Assembly: GCF_003325375.1 (NCBI RefSeq)
Contig: NZ_CP030862.1
Location: 2,173,501 to 2,237,500 of the forward strand
DNA length: 64,000 nt
Source: Streptomyces globosus
GTDB lineage: Bacteria; Actinomycetota; Actinomycetes; Streptomycetales; Streptomycetaceae
Reading direction: 5' to 3'
Shown: in pieces, positions 10,179-33,615 of the stretch
Layout of the letters: each line of letters opens with the position of its first letter
Numbering within the stretch: position 1 is the first letter of the stretch
Position numbers and translations under genes: made by a program
The notes under the pieces: model-generated
Seen by the model: only the letters and a program-made list of their open reading frames with translations
The model's database searches: none
What the model was told of the DNA's origin: nothing

Positions 10179-10672
10179 GCGACGAGCCGGTCTTCGTCCG
10201 GAGCAGGTGGGGGACCAGCCGGTACGTCTACAACCACCGCAACCCCGTAGGCCTCGCCCTCATCGTCATCACGCCCCTCATCGCGCTCGGCGTGCTCTTC
10301 GGCCTGCGCGCCGACTGGACGTGGGGCGAGGGGGAGTTCCGCGATGCCGTCCGCAAGGGCGTGAAGGACCTGGAGGGCGCACGGCAGTACACGACTCCGG
10401 AGAGCGACCACCACTTCATCGTCTCCGGCGCGGTGAGGGACAGCGGCATCGGTCCGGGCCACGGCGTCCACGCGAGCAAGGCGAAGAACGGCGGCTACAC
10501 GGTCGGCACCGAGGACACGGAGACCGAGTACTGCGTCTTCCTGTCGCTGACCCGGGCCGAGGAGCGCATCCTCCTCCCGGGGGCGCCGGTCGACGCGGAG
10601 GCCCTCTCCCGCGCGGGCATGCCCGCCCTGTACCTGTCCCATGCGACCTACGTCGAGGGCGCCTGCCGCTGA
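10175..10672 (+). CDS. Single-pass membrane protein of unknown function
   Basis: A 165-residue protein with a short N-terminal cytosolic part, one membrane segment (GLALIVITPLIALGVLFGL, about residues 27-45) and an extracytoplasmic domain of about 120 residues with only two cysteines, in EYCVFL and EGACR, which might form a disulfide. The GTG at 10175 overlaps the preceding short ORF's stop; the frame is open from 10106. The 3' end overlaps the convergent MarR gene by 25 bp. I do not recognise the family. Confidence 0.6.
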   Translation: MSDEPVFVRSRWGTSRYVYNHRNPVGLALIVITPLIALGVLFGLRADWTWGEGEFRDAVRKGVKDLEGARQYTTPESDHHFIVSGAVRDSGIGPGHGVHASKAKNGGYTVGTEDTETEYCVFLSLTRAEERILLPGAPVDAEALSRAGMPALYLSHATYVEGACR

Positions 10673-11310
10673 CCCAACGCTGCGGCGCCCGCGTCGGCCG
10701 GGTCCGGGTCGAGGTGCCGGTGGACCCGGCGGAGCAGGGAGGCGAGCACCCGGCGCTCGTCCCCGCTCAGCGGGGCCAGGACGTCGTCGTCGGTGGCGGC
10801 GATGTCCGCGTTCAGCCGGTCCAGGAAGGCGCGCCCCCCGGGGGCCAGCCGGACGAGGACCTTCCGCCGGTCGTCCCGGTCCCGGGTGCAGACGACGTGG
10901 CCGGTTTTCACCAGGTCGTTGACGACCTTCACCAGGTCGCTGGTGTTCATGTCGAGCCGCGCGGCCAGGAGCGTCTTCATCTGCGGGCCCATGTCGGCCA
11001 CCAGCGCCATGACGGTCAGGTGCCACAGCCGCAGGTTGTGGGCGGCCAGCCGCTCGGTGAGCCGCCGGCGCGCGGCCTTCCCGACCGCGTACATGAGGTA
11101 CGCGTTGAGGTCGAGGACGCTCGGGGGCGTCATCCCGGCTCCCTGGCTCACCGCCCTGGCCGCTGCGCCGCCCGCGAGCGTCAGGTCGGTCTGCGCGAGG
11201 GCCCGGAAGACCTGGGCCCAGTCCGTCGCGGGCATGTTCGAGATGCCGACGACGGCGAACTCCGCTCCCGACGCGTCGCGTGCGGTGCCGGTGACGACCG
11301 GCTGATCCAT
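10648..11310 (-). CDS. MarR-family transcriptional regulator
   Basis: A 220-residue MarR-type winged-helix protein with an N-terminal extension of roughly 60 residues before the dimerisation helix (LDLNAYLMYAVGKAARRRLTERLAAHNL). The DNA-binding part reads MKTLLAARLDMNTSDLVKVVNDLV, then GHVVCTRDRDDRRKVLVRL, the usual recognition helix and DxRxRR wing. AAGGGGGAG directly before the ATG at 11310 fixes the start. It is convergent with the membrane-protein gene and upstream of the siderophore locus, with a terminator between them. The target genes are unknown. Confidence 0.85.
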   Translation of the reverse strand: MDQPVVTGTARDASGAEFAVVGISNMPATDWAQVFRALAQTDLTLAGGAAARAVSQGAGMTPPSVLDLNAYLMYAVGKAARRRLTERLAAHNLRLWHLTVMALVADMGPQMKTLLAARLDMNTSDLVKVVNDLVKTGHVVCTRDRDDRRKVLVRLAPGGRAFLDRLNADIAATDDDVLAPLSGDERRVLASLLRRVHRHLDPDPADAGAAALGQRQAPST

Positions 11311-11371
11311 TCGCTCCCCCTTGCAGGCCCTGCGGGTCGCTGGTCCGGCGACCCGGCGGTGTCGTGAAATG

Positions 11372-11405
11372 CCGGCGCCCCTCAGGACCGTCCGAGGGGC
11401 GCCGG
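11372..11405 (-). terminator. Terminator hairpin after the formyltransferase gene
   Basis: CCGGCGCCCCTC and its exact complement GAGGGGCGCCGG (12-bp stem, 10-nt loop) lie 29 bp beyond the formyltransferase stop codon. They separate the siderophore locus from the MarR gene. Confidence 0.75.
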
Positions 11406-11433
11406 AGTGTTCGGGGCTGCGCTGCCCCGCAGC

Positions 11434-12381
11434 TCACGGGCGGCCGGTGAGGTAGCCGCCCATGGAGGTGAAGTACTCGGTGGCGGGCAGCTCTCGGCCG
11501 TCCTCCGTGCGTACGCGGGTGACGGCGAGGCCGTGGTTGCGGCCGGTGCGGGCGTCGGCACCGGCGACGATCACGACGCCCTCGCCCTCGCGGTAGAAGA
11601 TGCGGCCGGGCGTGCCGCCGTAGCGGCCCTCCGACACGACGGCGGAGAGGATCTCCAGGCGCCTGCCCTTGTGGAAGGTGAAGGCGCTCGGGTACGGCGC
11701 GGACTGCGCGCGGACCAGGCGCTCCAGGACGTCGGCCGGCCAGGTCCAGTCGATGCGGATGTCCTCCTCGGACCGCTTGTGGAAGAAGCTGGCCCGGGAG
11801 CGGTCCTGCCGGGTGAACTCGGTCTCCCCGGCGGCGATCCGGGCGAGGGCGGCGGTGGTGACGGGGGCGATGAGGTCGACCGTCTTGTGGAAGAGGTCGG
11901 TGGCCGTGTCGGCGGGCCCCACCGGGACGGCGCGCTGCTCGACGATGTCGCCAGCGTCGAGGACCTCGTCCATCATGTGGGCGGTGACGCCCACCTCCTC
12001 CTCGCCGTTGATGAGGGCCCAGATCAGCGGGGAGAAGCCGGCGTACTTCGGCAGGAGCGAGTCGTGCACGTTCAGCGTGCCGTGGCGGGGGAGCGAGTAG
12101 ATCCGCGGAGGGATCCACGTACGCCAGTTGTTGGCCACGATGATGTCCGGATCGGCCGCCTTGAGGAGGTCGAAAAGCTCCTCGTCGTCGGGCCGGTTGC
12201 GGATGGCGACGGGCACGCCGTGCTCCTCGGCCAGGTCGGCGACCGAGTCGCTCCAGATCTTCTCGTAGGCGTGCTCGCTCTTGGGGTGTGTCACGACCAT
12301 CACGACGTCGTGCTCGGACTCCAGGAGGGCTTTCAGGGTGCGGTGACCCCACGTCTGGTAACCGAACATGACGACCCGCAT
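11434..12381 (-). CDS. N5-hydroxyornithine formyltransferase (CchA-like)
   Basis: Transfers a formyl group from N10-formyltetrahydrofolate to the hydroxylamine nitrogen of N5-hydroxyornithine, giving the N-formyl hydroxamate used in siderophores of the coelichelin type. The protein is 315 aa with the methionyl-tRNA formyltransferase fold. The catalytic Asn-His pair is in NVHDSLLPKYAG (N104, H106) and the Asp in LDAGDI (142-145). The C-terminal domain resembles Fmt (WTWPADVLERLVRAQ). The ATG at 12381 is preceded by GAGGAGG; the frame is open to 12597, but that extension would run through the iron box. It is transcribed away from the hydroxylase gene, each with its own iron box. Confidence 0.9.
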   Translation of the reverse strand: MRVVMFGYQTWGHRTLKALLESEHDVVMVVTHPKSEHAYEKIWSDSVADLAEEHGVPVAIRNRPDDEELFDLLKAADPDIIVANNWRTWIPPRIYSLPRHGTLNVHDSLLPKYAGFSPLIWALINGEEEVGVTAHMMDEVLDAGDIVEQRAVPVGPADTATDLFHKTVDLIAPVTTAALARIAAGETEFTRQDRSRASFFHKRSEEDIRIDWTWPADVLERLVRAQSAPYPSAFTFHKGRRLEILSAVVSEGRYGGTPGRIFYREGEGVVIVAGADARTGRNHGLAVTRVRTEDGRELPATEYFTSMGGYLTGRP

Positions 12382-12419
12382 GGGGGTTCCTCCTCGGAAG
12401 AGCGAATGACCGCGGCAAG

Positions 12420-12438
12420 TAAAGCAAGGCTTACCTAA
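12420..12438 (-). promoter_or_regulatory. Iron box for the formyltransferase gene
   Basis: A 19-bp site matching the DmdR1/IdeR consensus TTAGGTTAGGCTAACCTAA at 14 of 19 positions, 39 bp before the formyltransferase start. Iron-loaded repressor bound here would block transcription. Confidence 0.75.
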
Positions 12439-12524
12439 CATTGCAATACGGTGCATGTTCAAGCCAGTTGAAGGCTGAGCGGCCGTCAGCTGTCCGGTTT
12501 GTCGGGTCGACAGCTCAGCGCAGG

Positions 12525-12543
12525 TGAGGTTAGCTTTACCTAA
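12525..12543 (+). promoter_or_regulatory. Iron box for the hydroxylase-NRPS operon
   Basis: TGAGGTTAGCTTTACCTAA matches the iron-box consensus at 15 of 19 positions and lies about 90 bp before the ornithine monooxygenase start. Confidence 0.8.
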
Positions 12544-12633
12544 GTTCCCACTGGCTTGCGGTGACCCCGGGCCGGTGTCGCGTTCTTTTCGCCCCACGCC
12601 TCACAGGCGGCAGTTCCGCACGATGGGAGTGAC

Positions 12634-13989
12634 ATGTCTCAGGGTCTTCCTGGCGACGCCCCACTGGTCCACGACCTCATTGGCATCGGCTTCGGCCCGT
12701 CCAATGTGGCCATGGCGATAGCTCTGAGCGAGCACAACGCCCGCGTCGGAAGGCAGGAGGCCGTCACCGCTCACTTCTTCGAGCGGCAGCCCGGCTTCGG
12801 CTGGCACCGCGGCATGCTGATCGACGACGCGACCATGCAGGTGTCCTTCCTCAAGGACCTCGTGACGCTGCGGAATCCGACCAGCGAGTACAGCTTCCTG
12901 TGCTACCTGCAGAGCAGGGGACGGCTCGTCGACTTCGTCAACCACAAGAACCTCTTCCCGCTCCGCGTCGAGTTCCACGACTACTTCGAGTGGGCGGCGG
13001 CCAAGGTCGACGACATGGTCTCCTACGGGTACGAGGTCGTCGCCGTCGAGCCCGTCGTCCGGGACGGCGCCATCGAGTACCTCGACGTCACGGCCCGCTC
13101 CGGCACCGACACGGTGGTCCACCGCGCCCGCAACCTCGTCATCGGCACCGGCCTGCGCCCGCTCATGCCCGAGGGCGTCGAGCGCACCGACCGCGTGTGG
13201 CACAACTCCGAGCTGCTCACGAAGGTCGAGGCGCTGGACGGCGCGAACCCCGGCCGCTTCGTCGTCGTGGGCGCCGGACAGAGCGCCGCCGAGAACGTCG
13301 CCTACCTCCACCGCCGGTTCCCCGAGGCCGAGATCTGCGCCGTCTTCTCCCGCTACGGCTACAGCCCAGCCGACGACAGCAGCTTCGCCAACCGCATCTT
13401 CGACCCGGCCGCCGTCGACGAGTACTTCGCCGCCCCCGGGGACGTCAAGCGCAAGCTGATGGACTACCACGGCAACACCAACTACTCCGTCGTCGACATC
13501 GACCTCATCGACGACCTCTACCGGCAGGCGTACCAGGAGAAGGTCCTCGGCACCGAGCGCCTCCGCTTCATCAACGTCTCCCGCCTCACCGGCGTCGAGG
13601 AGCGCGACGGCAGGGTCCACGCCCGCATCACCTCCCTGGTGAGCGGCGAGGAGACGGTCCTCGACGCCGATGTCGTCGTCTACGCCACCGGCTACAGCCC
13701 CGCCGACCCCACCGGCCTCCTCGGCCCCGTCGCAGAGCACTGCCTGCGCGACGAGGAGGGGCGCATCCGCGTCGAACGGGACTACCGGCTCACCACCGAC
13801 CCGGAACTGCGCTGCAGGATCTACCTCCAGGGCGGCACCGAGCACACCCACGGCATCACGTCGTCCCTGCTCTCCAACACGGCCGTCAGGGTCGGCGAGA
13901 TCCTCGACTCCATCCTCGACCGGGGCCCCGCGGCGCCCGCGCAGAACGGGCCCCGCCCGGTCGCCGACGGGATCGGCCTGGCCAGCTAG
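12634..13989 (+). CDS. L-ornithine N5-monooxygenase (CchB-like)
   Basis: A flavin- and NADPH-dependent hydroxylase (451 aa) that makes N5-hydroxyornithine, the first committed step to the hydroxamate units. The FAD-binding motif GIGFGPSNVAMA lies at residues 17-28, with Pro in place of the third Gly as in this family. The NADPH-binding motif VVGAGQSAAEN is near 211-221, the substrate-site stretch YSPADDSSFANRIFDP near 245-260, and the C-terminal ATGYSP motif near 350. GGGAG precedes the ATG. It heads the operon with the binding lipoprotein, NRPS and MbtH, and has its own iron box. Confidence 0.95.
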   Translation: MSQGLPGDAPLVHDLIGIGFGPSNVAMAIALSEHNARVGRQEAVTAHFFERQPGFGWHRGMLIDDATMQVSFLKDLVTLRNPTSEYSFLCYLQSRGRLVDFVNHKNLFPLRVEFHDYFEWAAAKVDDMVSYGYEVVAVEPVVRDGAIEYLDVTARSGTDTVVHRARNLVIGTGLRPLMPEGVERTDRVWHNSELLTKVEALDGANPGRFVVVGAGQSAAENVAYLHRRFPEAEICAVFSRYGYSPADDSSFANRIFDPAAVDEYFAAPGDVKRKLMDYHGNTNYSVVDIDLIDDLYRQAYQEKVLGTERLRFINVSRLTGVEERDGRVHARITSLVSGEETVLDADVVVYATGYSPADPTGLLGPVAEHCLRDEEGRIRVERDYRLTTDPELRCRIYLQGGTEHTHGITSSLLSNTAVRVGEILDSILDRGPAAPAQNGPRPVADGIGLAS

Positions 13990-14126
13990 TGCTGTGACCG
14001 GCCCGGCGCACCCGCAAACCCCAGGGTCCACCCCTGGCCGAGCCCCCACACGCCTCGCCCGCCGGGCAGCGCAGCCGCGCCCTGTGGTCGGGGCACGCAC
14101 TGTGAGATCCCCCGAAAGGAACACCT

Positions 14127-15176
14127 GTGTCCAACGGTTCGCGCCCCGCTCTGCAGCGGTTCGTCACCCACCTGCCACGCCTGGCCGTCGCCACGGCCGC
14201 CGCCCTCGCCCTGTCCGCCTGCGGGGGCGGCTCGCAGAAGGCGGAGTCGAAGTCCGGGGCCTCGGCCGACGCCGGCACCGCGTCCGCCGCCTTCCCGGTG
14301 ACGGTCGAGCACAAGTACGGCAGCACCACGATCGACAAGGAGCCCAAGCGGGTCGTCACCCTGGGCCTCTCCGACCAGGACGCCGTCCTCGCGCTCGGCA
14401 TCAAGCCGGTCGGCGCGGTGGACTGGTTCAAGGAGCAGCCGTACGGAAAGTGGCCGTGGACGAAGGACAAGTGGGGGTCCGCGAAGCCGGAGATCGTCGG
14501 TGAGCGCGACGAGTACAACATCGAGAAGATCGCGGCGCTCAAGCCGGACCTCGTCATCGCCCAGTACTCCGGCATGAAGAAGGAGCAGTACGACACCCTC
14601 TCGAAGTTCACGAAGGTCGTCGCCCAGCCCAAGGACCTGCCCGACTACGGCGCCTCCTGGCAGGTGATGACCCGGCAGATCGGCACGTCCCTCGGGAAGG
14701 CCGCCGAGACCGACAAGCTGATCGCCGACGTCGACGCCCGCTTCAAGGCCGTCCGCGACAGGCACCCCGAGTTCGCGCAGAAGACCCTCGTCGTCGCCGA
14801 CAGCTTCGAAGCCGGCAAGTACTCGGCCTTCACCAGGACCGACCCCAAGTCGATCTTCTTCCAGGAGCTCGGCTTCACGCTCAAGCCCGAGATCGACACC
14901 CTCGCCAAGCCCGGCTTCAACGTCGTCGAGCTCAGCGCCGAGAAGCTGAACGTCCTCGACGTCGACCGCGTCGTGTGGGTCACCTCCAGCACCGGCGCCA
15001 ACGACCGCATCAAGGCCGAGCCGCTCTACCGGAACCTGAAGGTCCACCAGGAGAAGCGCGACCTCTTCGTCCCCTACCAGGACCCGGACGTCGGCGCCGC
15101 GTTCTCCTTCAACACGGTCCTCTCGATCCCCTACGCCATCACCGAGATCGAGCCGCTGCTGACCGCCGTCAGGTAG
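14127..15176 (+). CDS. Ferric-siderophore-binding lipoprotein (FecB/CchF type)
   Basis: The extracellular binding protein (349 aa) that would deliver the iron-loaded siderophore to the FecCD-type importer encoded at 33.8-36.9 kb. The signal segment LAVATAAALALSACGGG has a lipobox with Cys at about residue 32. The two-lobed periplasmic-binding fold typical of iron complexes is seen in PKRVVTLGLSDQDAVLALGIKPVGA, IEKIAALKPDLVIA and the long linking helix. The GTG start has GAAAGGA before it. It sits between the hydroxylase and the NRPS, like the binding-protein gene in coelichelin loci. Confidence 0.9.
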   Translation: MSNGSRPALQRFVTHLPRLAVATAAALALSACGGGSQKAESKSGASADAGTASAAFPVTVEHKYGSTTIDKEPKRVVTLGLSDQDAVLALGIKPVGAVDWFKEQPYGKWPWTKDKWGSAKPEIVGERDEYNIEKIAALKPDLVIAQYSGMKKEQYDTLSKFTKVVAQPKDLPDYGASWQVMTRQIGTSLGKAAETDKLIADVDARFKAVRDRHPEFAQKTLVVADSFEAGKYSAFTRTDPKSIFFQELGFTLKPEIDTLAKPGFNVVELSAEKLNVLDVDRVVWVTSSTGANDRIKAEPLYRNLKVHQEKRDLFVPYQDPDVGAAFSFNTVLSIPYAITEIEPLLTAVR

Positions 15177-15290
15177 CACCACACCGCCGGGGCGGAGCGG
15201 GGGAGGACGACGCGGCCTCCCCCGCGGCCCGACCCGCGCCCGCCTCCAGCCGCTCACCGCCGCACCACCAGGGAAAGGCCACAACGTACG

Positions 15291-29551
<14,261 letters not shown>

Positions 29552-29555
<4 letters not shown>

Positions 29556-29761
29556 GCACCAACCCGTTCGAGGACCCGCAGGGCACCTTCCTGGTCCTGG
29601 TGAACGACGAGAACCAGCACTCGCTGTGGCCGTCCTTCGCCGAGGTCCCGGCCGGCTGGCGGACCGCCGCCGGCCCGGACACCCGCGAGGCCTGCCTGGC
29701 CTACGTGGAGGAGCACTGGACGGACCTGAGGCCCGCCAGCCTCGCCGCCCGCCAGGGCTGA
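29552..29761 (+). CDS. MbtH-family protein
   Basis: A 69-residue MbtH-like protein that binds and activates adenylation domains, here those of the adjacent NRPS. It has the family wording: NPFED near the N-terminus, [19 protein letters not shown] (residues 18-36), and [14 protein letters not shown] near the C-terminus. The start overlaps the NRPS stop (ATGA), so it is made in step with the synthetase. Confidence 0.97.
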
Positions 29762-29890
29762 CCCGCCCACCCGCCCACACCGGCACCGCCGCCCGCGGAG
29801 GACCCCCTCCGCAGGCGGCGGCGCGCGCGGAGGGCGTCACACGGCGCCCGGTGGCCGGGCGGTACCCCCTCGGAACGCCCGAGAACGCAG

Positions 29891-29924
29891 CTCGCCGGCG
29901 TCGCGTGGTCGCGACGCCGGCGAG
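29891..29924. terminator. Bidirectional terminator between the NRPS and exporter operons
   Basis: CTCGCCGGCGTCGCG and its exact complement form a 15-bp stem with a 4-nt loop. It lies between the mbtH stop (29761) and the convergent exporter stop (29953). Confidence 0.85.
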
Positions 29925-29952
29925 GCGTGCCGGGCCCGGCGGGCCTGGGCTG

Positions 29953-31884
29953 TCAGTGGACGCCGAGGGCCGGGCCGGCCTGCTTCCGGTCCTCGGGGGC
30001 CCCGGAGGGCGGCTCGCCGGCTGCCGCTGCGGGGGTGTCCGCGACCTGGCGGCTGTCCGACCAGGCCGCCCACAGCGCCGCGTACCGGCCGCCCGCCGCG
30101 ACGAGTTCGCCGTGCGTGCCGGTTTCGACGATCCGGCCGCCGTCCAGGACGACCACGCGGTCCGCCGCCGCGGCCTGCGGCAGCCGGTGGGCGACCAGGA
30201 GGCCCGTACGGCCCTCCAGGGCGCGCGCGGCCGCCTCCTCCAGGACCCGCGCGCCCGCGCTGCCCGCGTCGGCGGTCGCCTCGTCCAGGATCGCGACGGG
30301 CGGATCGGCGAGCACGAGCCGCGCGAGCGCGAGGTGCTGGGCCTGGGCGACGGTCAGCCGGTGCCCGCCCTCGCCGACCACGGTCGCGAGGCCGTCCGGC
30401 AGGGCCTGCGCCCACTCCAGGGCGCCCACCCTGTCGAGCGCGCCGCGCAGCTCCTCGTCCGTGGCCTCCGGCCGGGCCAGCCGCAGGTCCTCGGCCAGCG
30501 GGCCGGCGAAGACGTGCACCTCCTGGCTGATCAGGGCCACGGTGCGGCGCACCCCGTCGGGGCCCAGCTCGCGGGCGTCGACCCCGCCGAGGGAGACCGT
30601 CCCGCTCGCGGGCGTGTGCACACCGGCGATGACCTTCGCCAGGGTGGTCTTCCCTGCGCCGCTCGCGCCGACCAGCGCCACCCGCTCACCGCTGCGCACG
30701 TCGAGGTCGACGCCGCTCAGGACGGGCCGCCCCCCGGCGTAGGCGTGGCCGAGCCCGGTCACCCTCACCGCGCCGTCGGCCGGGACGCTCCCGCCCCGCG
30801 GCGCCGGCTCGGCGGGCAGGTTCGCGACGCCGACGAGGCGGGCGAAGCTCGCGCCCGCGGACTGGGCGTCGTCGAGGAGGAACAGCGCGGCGTTGACCGG
30901 GTTGAAGAGGCTGTGGAAGTACAGGGCGGCGGCGGTGGCCGTGCCGATGGTGACGGAGCCGTTCCGGACGAGCAGGAAGCCGGTGCCGAGCATGGCGGCG
31001 AGCCCGATGTACTCGGCGAGGTTGAGCCGGGAGAAGAAGCCGGTGACGATGTGCAGCCCGCGCAGCGCCACGTCGCGCGCGGCGCCCGACCGGTCGGCGA
31101 GCAGGGCGGTGTGCCGCTCGTTCAGCCGGAAGGCGCGCACGGTGCGCACCCCGCCGATGCTGTCGAGCAGCTGGTGCTGGAGGGCGCCGGTGGCGACGCG
31201 GTGTTCGGCGTACACGGGTGCCGCGCGGCGCAGGTACCAGCGGACGGACAGCACCTGGACGGGCACGGCCAGCAGAGCGGCGAGGAGGAACCGCCAGTCG
31301 AGGACGGCGAGTCCGGCGAGCGTGAGGAGGATGGTGAGCGCGGAGCGGGTGAACTCGGGCAGGGCCTGCCGCACCGACTTGGCGATCACGGCGACGTCGC
31401 TGGTGACGCGGGAGACGAGGTCCCCGGAGCCGGCTGCTTCGACGCGTTCGAGGGGCAGCCGCAGCGCCCGTTCGATGAACCGCTCGCGCACGGCGGCGAG
31501 CACGGTCTCGCCGAGCCGGGCCACGAGGGCGCTGCCTGCCGCGCCGGCGGCGCCGCGGGCCAGCGCGACCCCGACGAGCAGCACCAGCGGGAGCGTCAGG
31601 GCCCGCGGCCCCTCCTGGCCGACGACCAGGTCGACGATGTGGCCGAGCAGCGGGGCGGTGAGCAGTCCGATGCCGGTCCCGACGACCAGGACGAGGACGG
31701 CGGTGGCGGCGAGGAGCCGGTGGCCGCGCAGGATCGTGCGGAGCGCCGCCAGGCTCTCGGCGCCGCCCGCGGTGGGCAGGAGCGTGCGGTCCGTGCCGTC
31801 GTGCGCGGTGGTCCCGCTCATGTCCCTGTCCCTCTCCGGCCCCGGTTCGGCGGGGCACGTGCGGTCCTCGTGTACGGCGCTCAT
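29953..31884 (-). CDS. ABC exporter half, catalytically competent NBD
   Basis: An ABC exporter half-transporter of 643 residues: an N-terminal six-helix membrane domain, then a nucleotide-binding domain. Walker A (GASGAGKTT), the Q-loop (LISQEVHVF), Walker B with catalytic Glu (AILDEAT) and the switch His (LLVAHRL) are intact. The signature is altered to LTVAQ instead of LSGGQ. The partner encoded just upstream has the reverse pattern, so the two should form a heterodimer with one working ATP site. The ATG at 31884 overlaps the partner's stop (ATGA); a second possible ATG at 31821 has its own GAGAGGG. It probably exports the finished siderophore. Confidence 0.9.
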   Translation of the reverse strand: MSAVHEDRTCPAEPGPERDRDMSGTTAHDGTDRTLLPTAGGAESLAALRTILRGHRLLAATAVLVLVVGTGIGLLTAPLLGHIVDLVVGQEGPRALTLPLVLLVGVALARGAAGAAGSALVARLGETVLAAVRERFIERALRLPLERVEAAGSGDLVSRVTSDVAVIAKSVRQALPEFTRSALTILLTLAGLAVLDWRFLLAALLAVPVQVLSVRWYLRRAAPVYAEHRVATGALQHQLLDSIGGVRTVRAFRLNERHTALLADRSGAARDVALRGLHIVTGFFSRLNLAEYIGLAAMLGTGFLLVRNGSVTIGTATAAALYFHSLFNPVNAALFLLDDAQSAGASFARLVGVANLPAEPAPRGGSVPADGAVRVTGLGHAYAGGRPVLSGVDLDVRSGERVALVGASGAGKTTLAKVIAGVHTPASGTVSLGGVDARELGPDGVRRTVALISQEVHVFAGPLAEDLRLARPEATDEELRGALDRVGALEWAQALPDGLATVVGEGGHRLTVAQAQHLALARLVLADPPVAILDEATADAGSAGARVLEEAAARALEGRTGLLVAHRLPQAAAADRVVVLDGGRIVETGTHGELVAAGGRYAALWAAWSDSRQVADTPAAAAGEPPSGAPEDRKQAGPALGVH

Positions 31885-33587
31885 GCGAGCACCGCCGTGC
31901 GGTAGGCCTCGTCGGCGGTGACGAGTTCGGTGTGCGCGCCGGCGGCGGCGACGGTTCCCCCGTCGAGGACGACGACCCGGTCGGTTTCTGCGAGGAGGGC
32001 CGGGCTGGTCGTGACCAGGACGGTGGTGCGTCCCCGGCGGACCTCCCGCAGGCGGGCGGCGATCCGGGATTCGGTGACGGTGTCCACGGCGGTGGTGGGG
32101 TCGTGCAGGACGAGGACGGGGCGGTCGGCGGCGAGGGCCCGGGCGAGGGCGACGCGCTGGCGCTGCCCGCCGGAGAGGGACCGGCCGCGTTCGGCGAGGA
32201 CGGTGTCCGCCCCGTTGGGGAGCAGCGCGGCGACCTCGTCCGCGGCGGAGGCGGCCAGGGCGGCGTCGACGGCCTGCGGGTCGGAACCGGCGGCGCCTGC
32301 CCGTACGTTGTCGAGGAGGCTGGCCTCGAACAGGTCGGCGTCGTGGTGGGCGACGAGGATGGTGCGGCGCAGCCGGTCGGGGTCGAGTTCGGTCAGGGGT
32401 ACGCCGTCGAGTTCGACGCGTCCGCCGGCCGGGTCGGTCTCCCGGGCGAGGGCGAGGAGCAGGTCGTGGGCGGCGGCCGGGTCCCGGGTGACGACGCCGG
32501 TGAGGCTGCCGGCGGGGAAGTCGAGGTCGACGCCGCGCAGGGCGCCGAGGCGGACGTCCCGCAGCCGGATGTGCCCGGCTGCCGTTTCCGGGCCGGCGGG
32601 CGCCCGTTCCCCGCCGTCGACGGCGGCGGGGGAGGCGAGGACCTCGGCGATCCGCCGGGCGGAGGCGCGGGCCTGGGCGAACTCGGCGTTGGAGTAGGCG
32701 AGCAGCTGGAAGGGGCCGAGGAGGAACTGGGCGAGGCCGACGGCGGCGACCAGGTCGCCGACGCTGATGGTGCCGTCCATCGCGAGGTAGGCGCCGGCGA
32801 TGCCGATGGCGGCGATGAACACCCCGGTCAGGGCGAGCAGTGCGCCCTCGTGGCCGGCGCGGCTGCGGGCCGCGCGGAGTGCGGCGGCGAGGGAGTCCTG
32901 GCTGGTGGTGCGGTAGCGGGCCACGGCGGCTGCCTCCGCGCCCATGCCCTTGAGGACGCGCAGCCCGGAGACGAGGTCGGCGGCGACGCCGGAGGCGTGC
33001 GCGGCGCTCTCCTGCTCGGCTTCGCTGCGCCGCTCCAGGGGCCGGCTGATGCGGTGGCCGAGCCACAGCAGCGGCGGGATGCCGAGCAGTACCAGCAGGC
33101 CGAGCGGTACGGAGATCCGCAGCAGGGCGACGGCGCTGACGGTGAGGGCGGCGATGGCCGCGCAGCCGTAGGGGAGGACGGTGGCGACCGAGCCGACGCG
33201 GCGGGCGTCGTTGGTGGCGATGCTGGTGAGCGCGCCCGGCAGCCGGTTCGCGTCGGCGCCGCCGCGCGGGTCGAGCACGCGGGCGCCGAGTTCGAGGCGG
33301 AGCCGGTGCGCGGCGTGCTCGCCGGCTCCTTCGGCGATCCTGGCGCTGGTCCGGTAGCAGGTGGACAGCACGAGGAAGAGGACGCCGAGCACCAGGAGCC
33401 AGCGCAGGAGCGCCTGCGCGGACCCGGTGGCGACCGCCGTGTCGATGGCGGCGCCGATCACCACGGGGACCAGCGCCTCGCACCCCTGGTGGGTCATGCC
33501 GAGCAGGGAGGCAGAGGCGACTCTGCGGCGCTGTCCCCTGATCGCCCGGCGGAGGACGAGCCCCCCGGTCGGTCCTCCAACTGGCAT
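31881..33587 (-). CDS. ABC exporter half with degenerate NBD
   Basis: An ABC exporter half of about 568 residues with a membrane domain and a C-terminal nucleotide-binding domain. The signature LSGGQRQRV is perfect, but every catalytic motif is lost: Walker A reads GVVTRDPAAAHDL with no GKT, the Q-loop Gln is His (VAHHDADLF), Walker B reads VLVLHDPTT with His/Asp in place of Asp/Glu, and the switch His is Thr (VTTSPALL). It must depend on the partner half for ATP hydrolysis. The ATG at 33587 is chosen because GGAG lies 6 nt before it; ATG 33599 is in frame but lacks a clear site. It is first in the exporter operon, 29 bp after an iron box. Confidence 0.9.
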   Translation of the reverse strand: MPVGGPTGGLVLRRAIRGQRRRVASASLLGMTHQGCEALVPVVIGAAIDTAVATGSAQALLRWLLVLGVLFLVLSTCYRTSARIAEGAGEHAAHRLRLELGARVLDPRGGADANRLPGALTSIATNDARRVGSVATVLPYGCAAIAALTVSAVALLRISVPLGLLVLLGIPPLLWLGHRISRPLERRSEAEQESAAHASGVAADLVSGLRVLKGMGAEAAAVARYRTTSQDSLAAALRAARSRAGHEGALLALTGVFIAAIGIAGAYLAMDGTISVGDLVAAVGLAQFLLGPFQLLAYSNAEFAQARASARRIAEVLASPAAVDGGERAPAGPETAAGHIRLRDVRLGALRGVDLDFPAGSLTGVVTRDPAAAHDLLLALARETDPAGGRVELDGVPLTELDPDRLRRTILVAHHDADLFEASLLDNVRAGAAGSDPQAVDAALAASAADEVAALLPNGADTVLAERGRSLSGGQRQRVALARALAADRPVLVLHDPTTAVDTVTESRIAARLREVRRGRTTVLVTTSPALLAETDRVVVLDGGTVAAAGAHTELVTADEAYRTAVLA

Positions 33588-33615
33588 GTGATTCTCCATC
33601 CGGAGCTCTGGGAAG

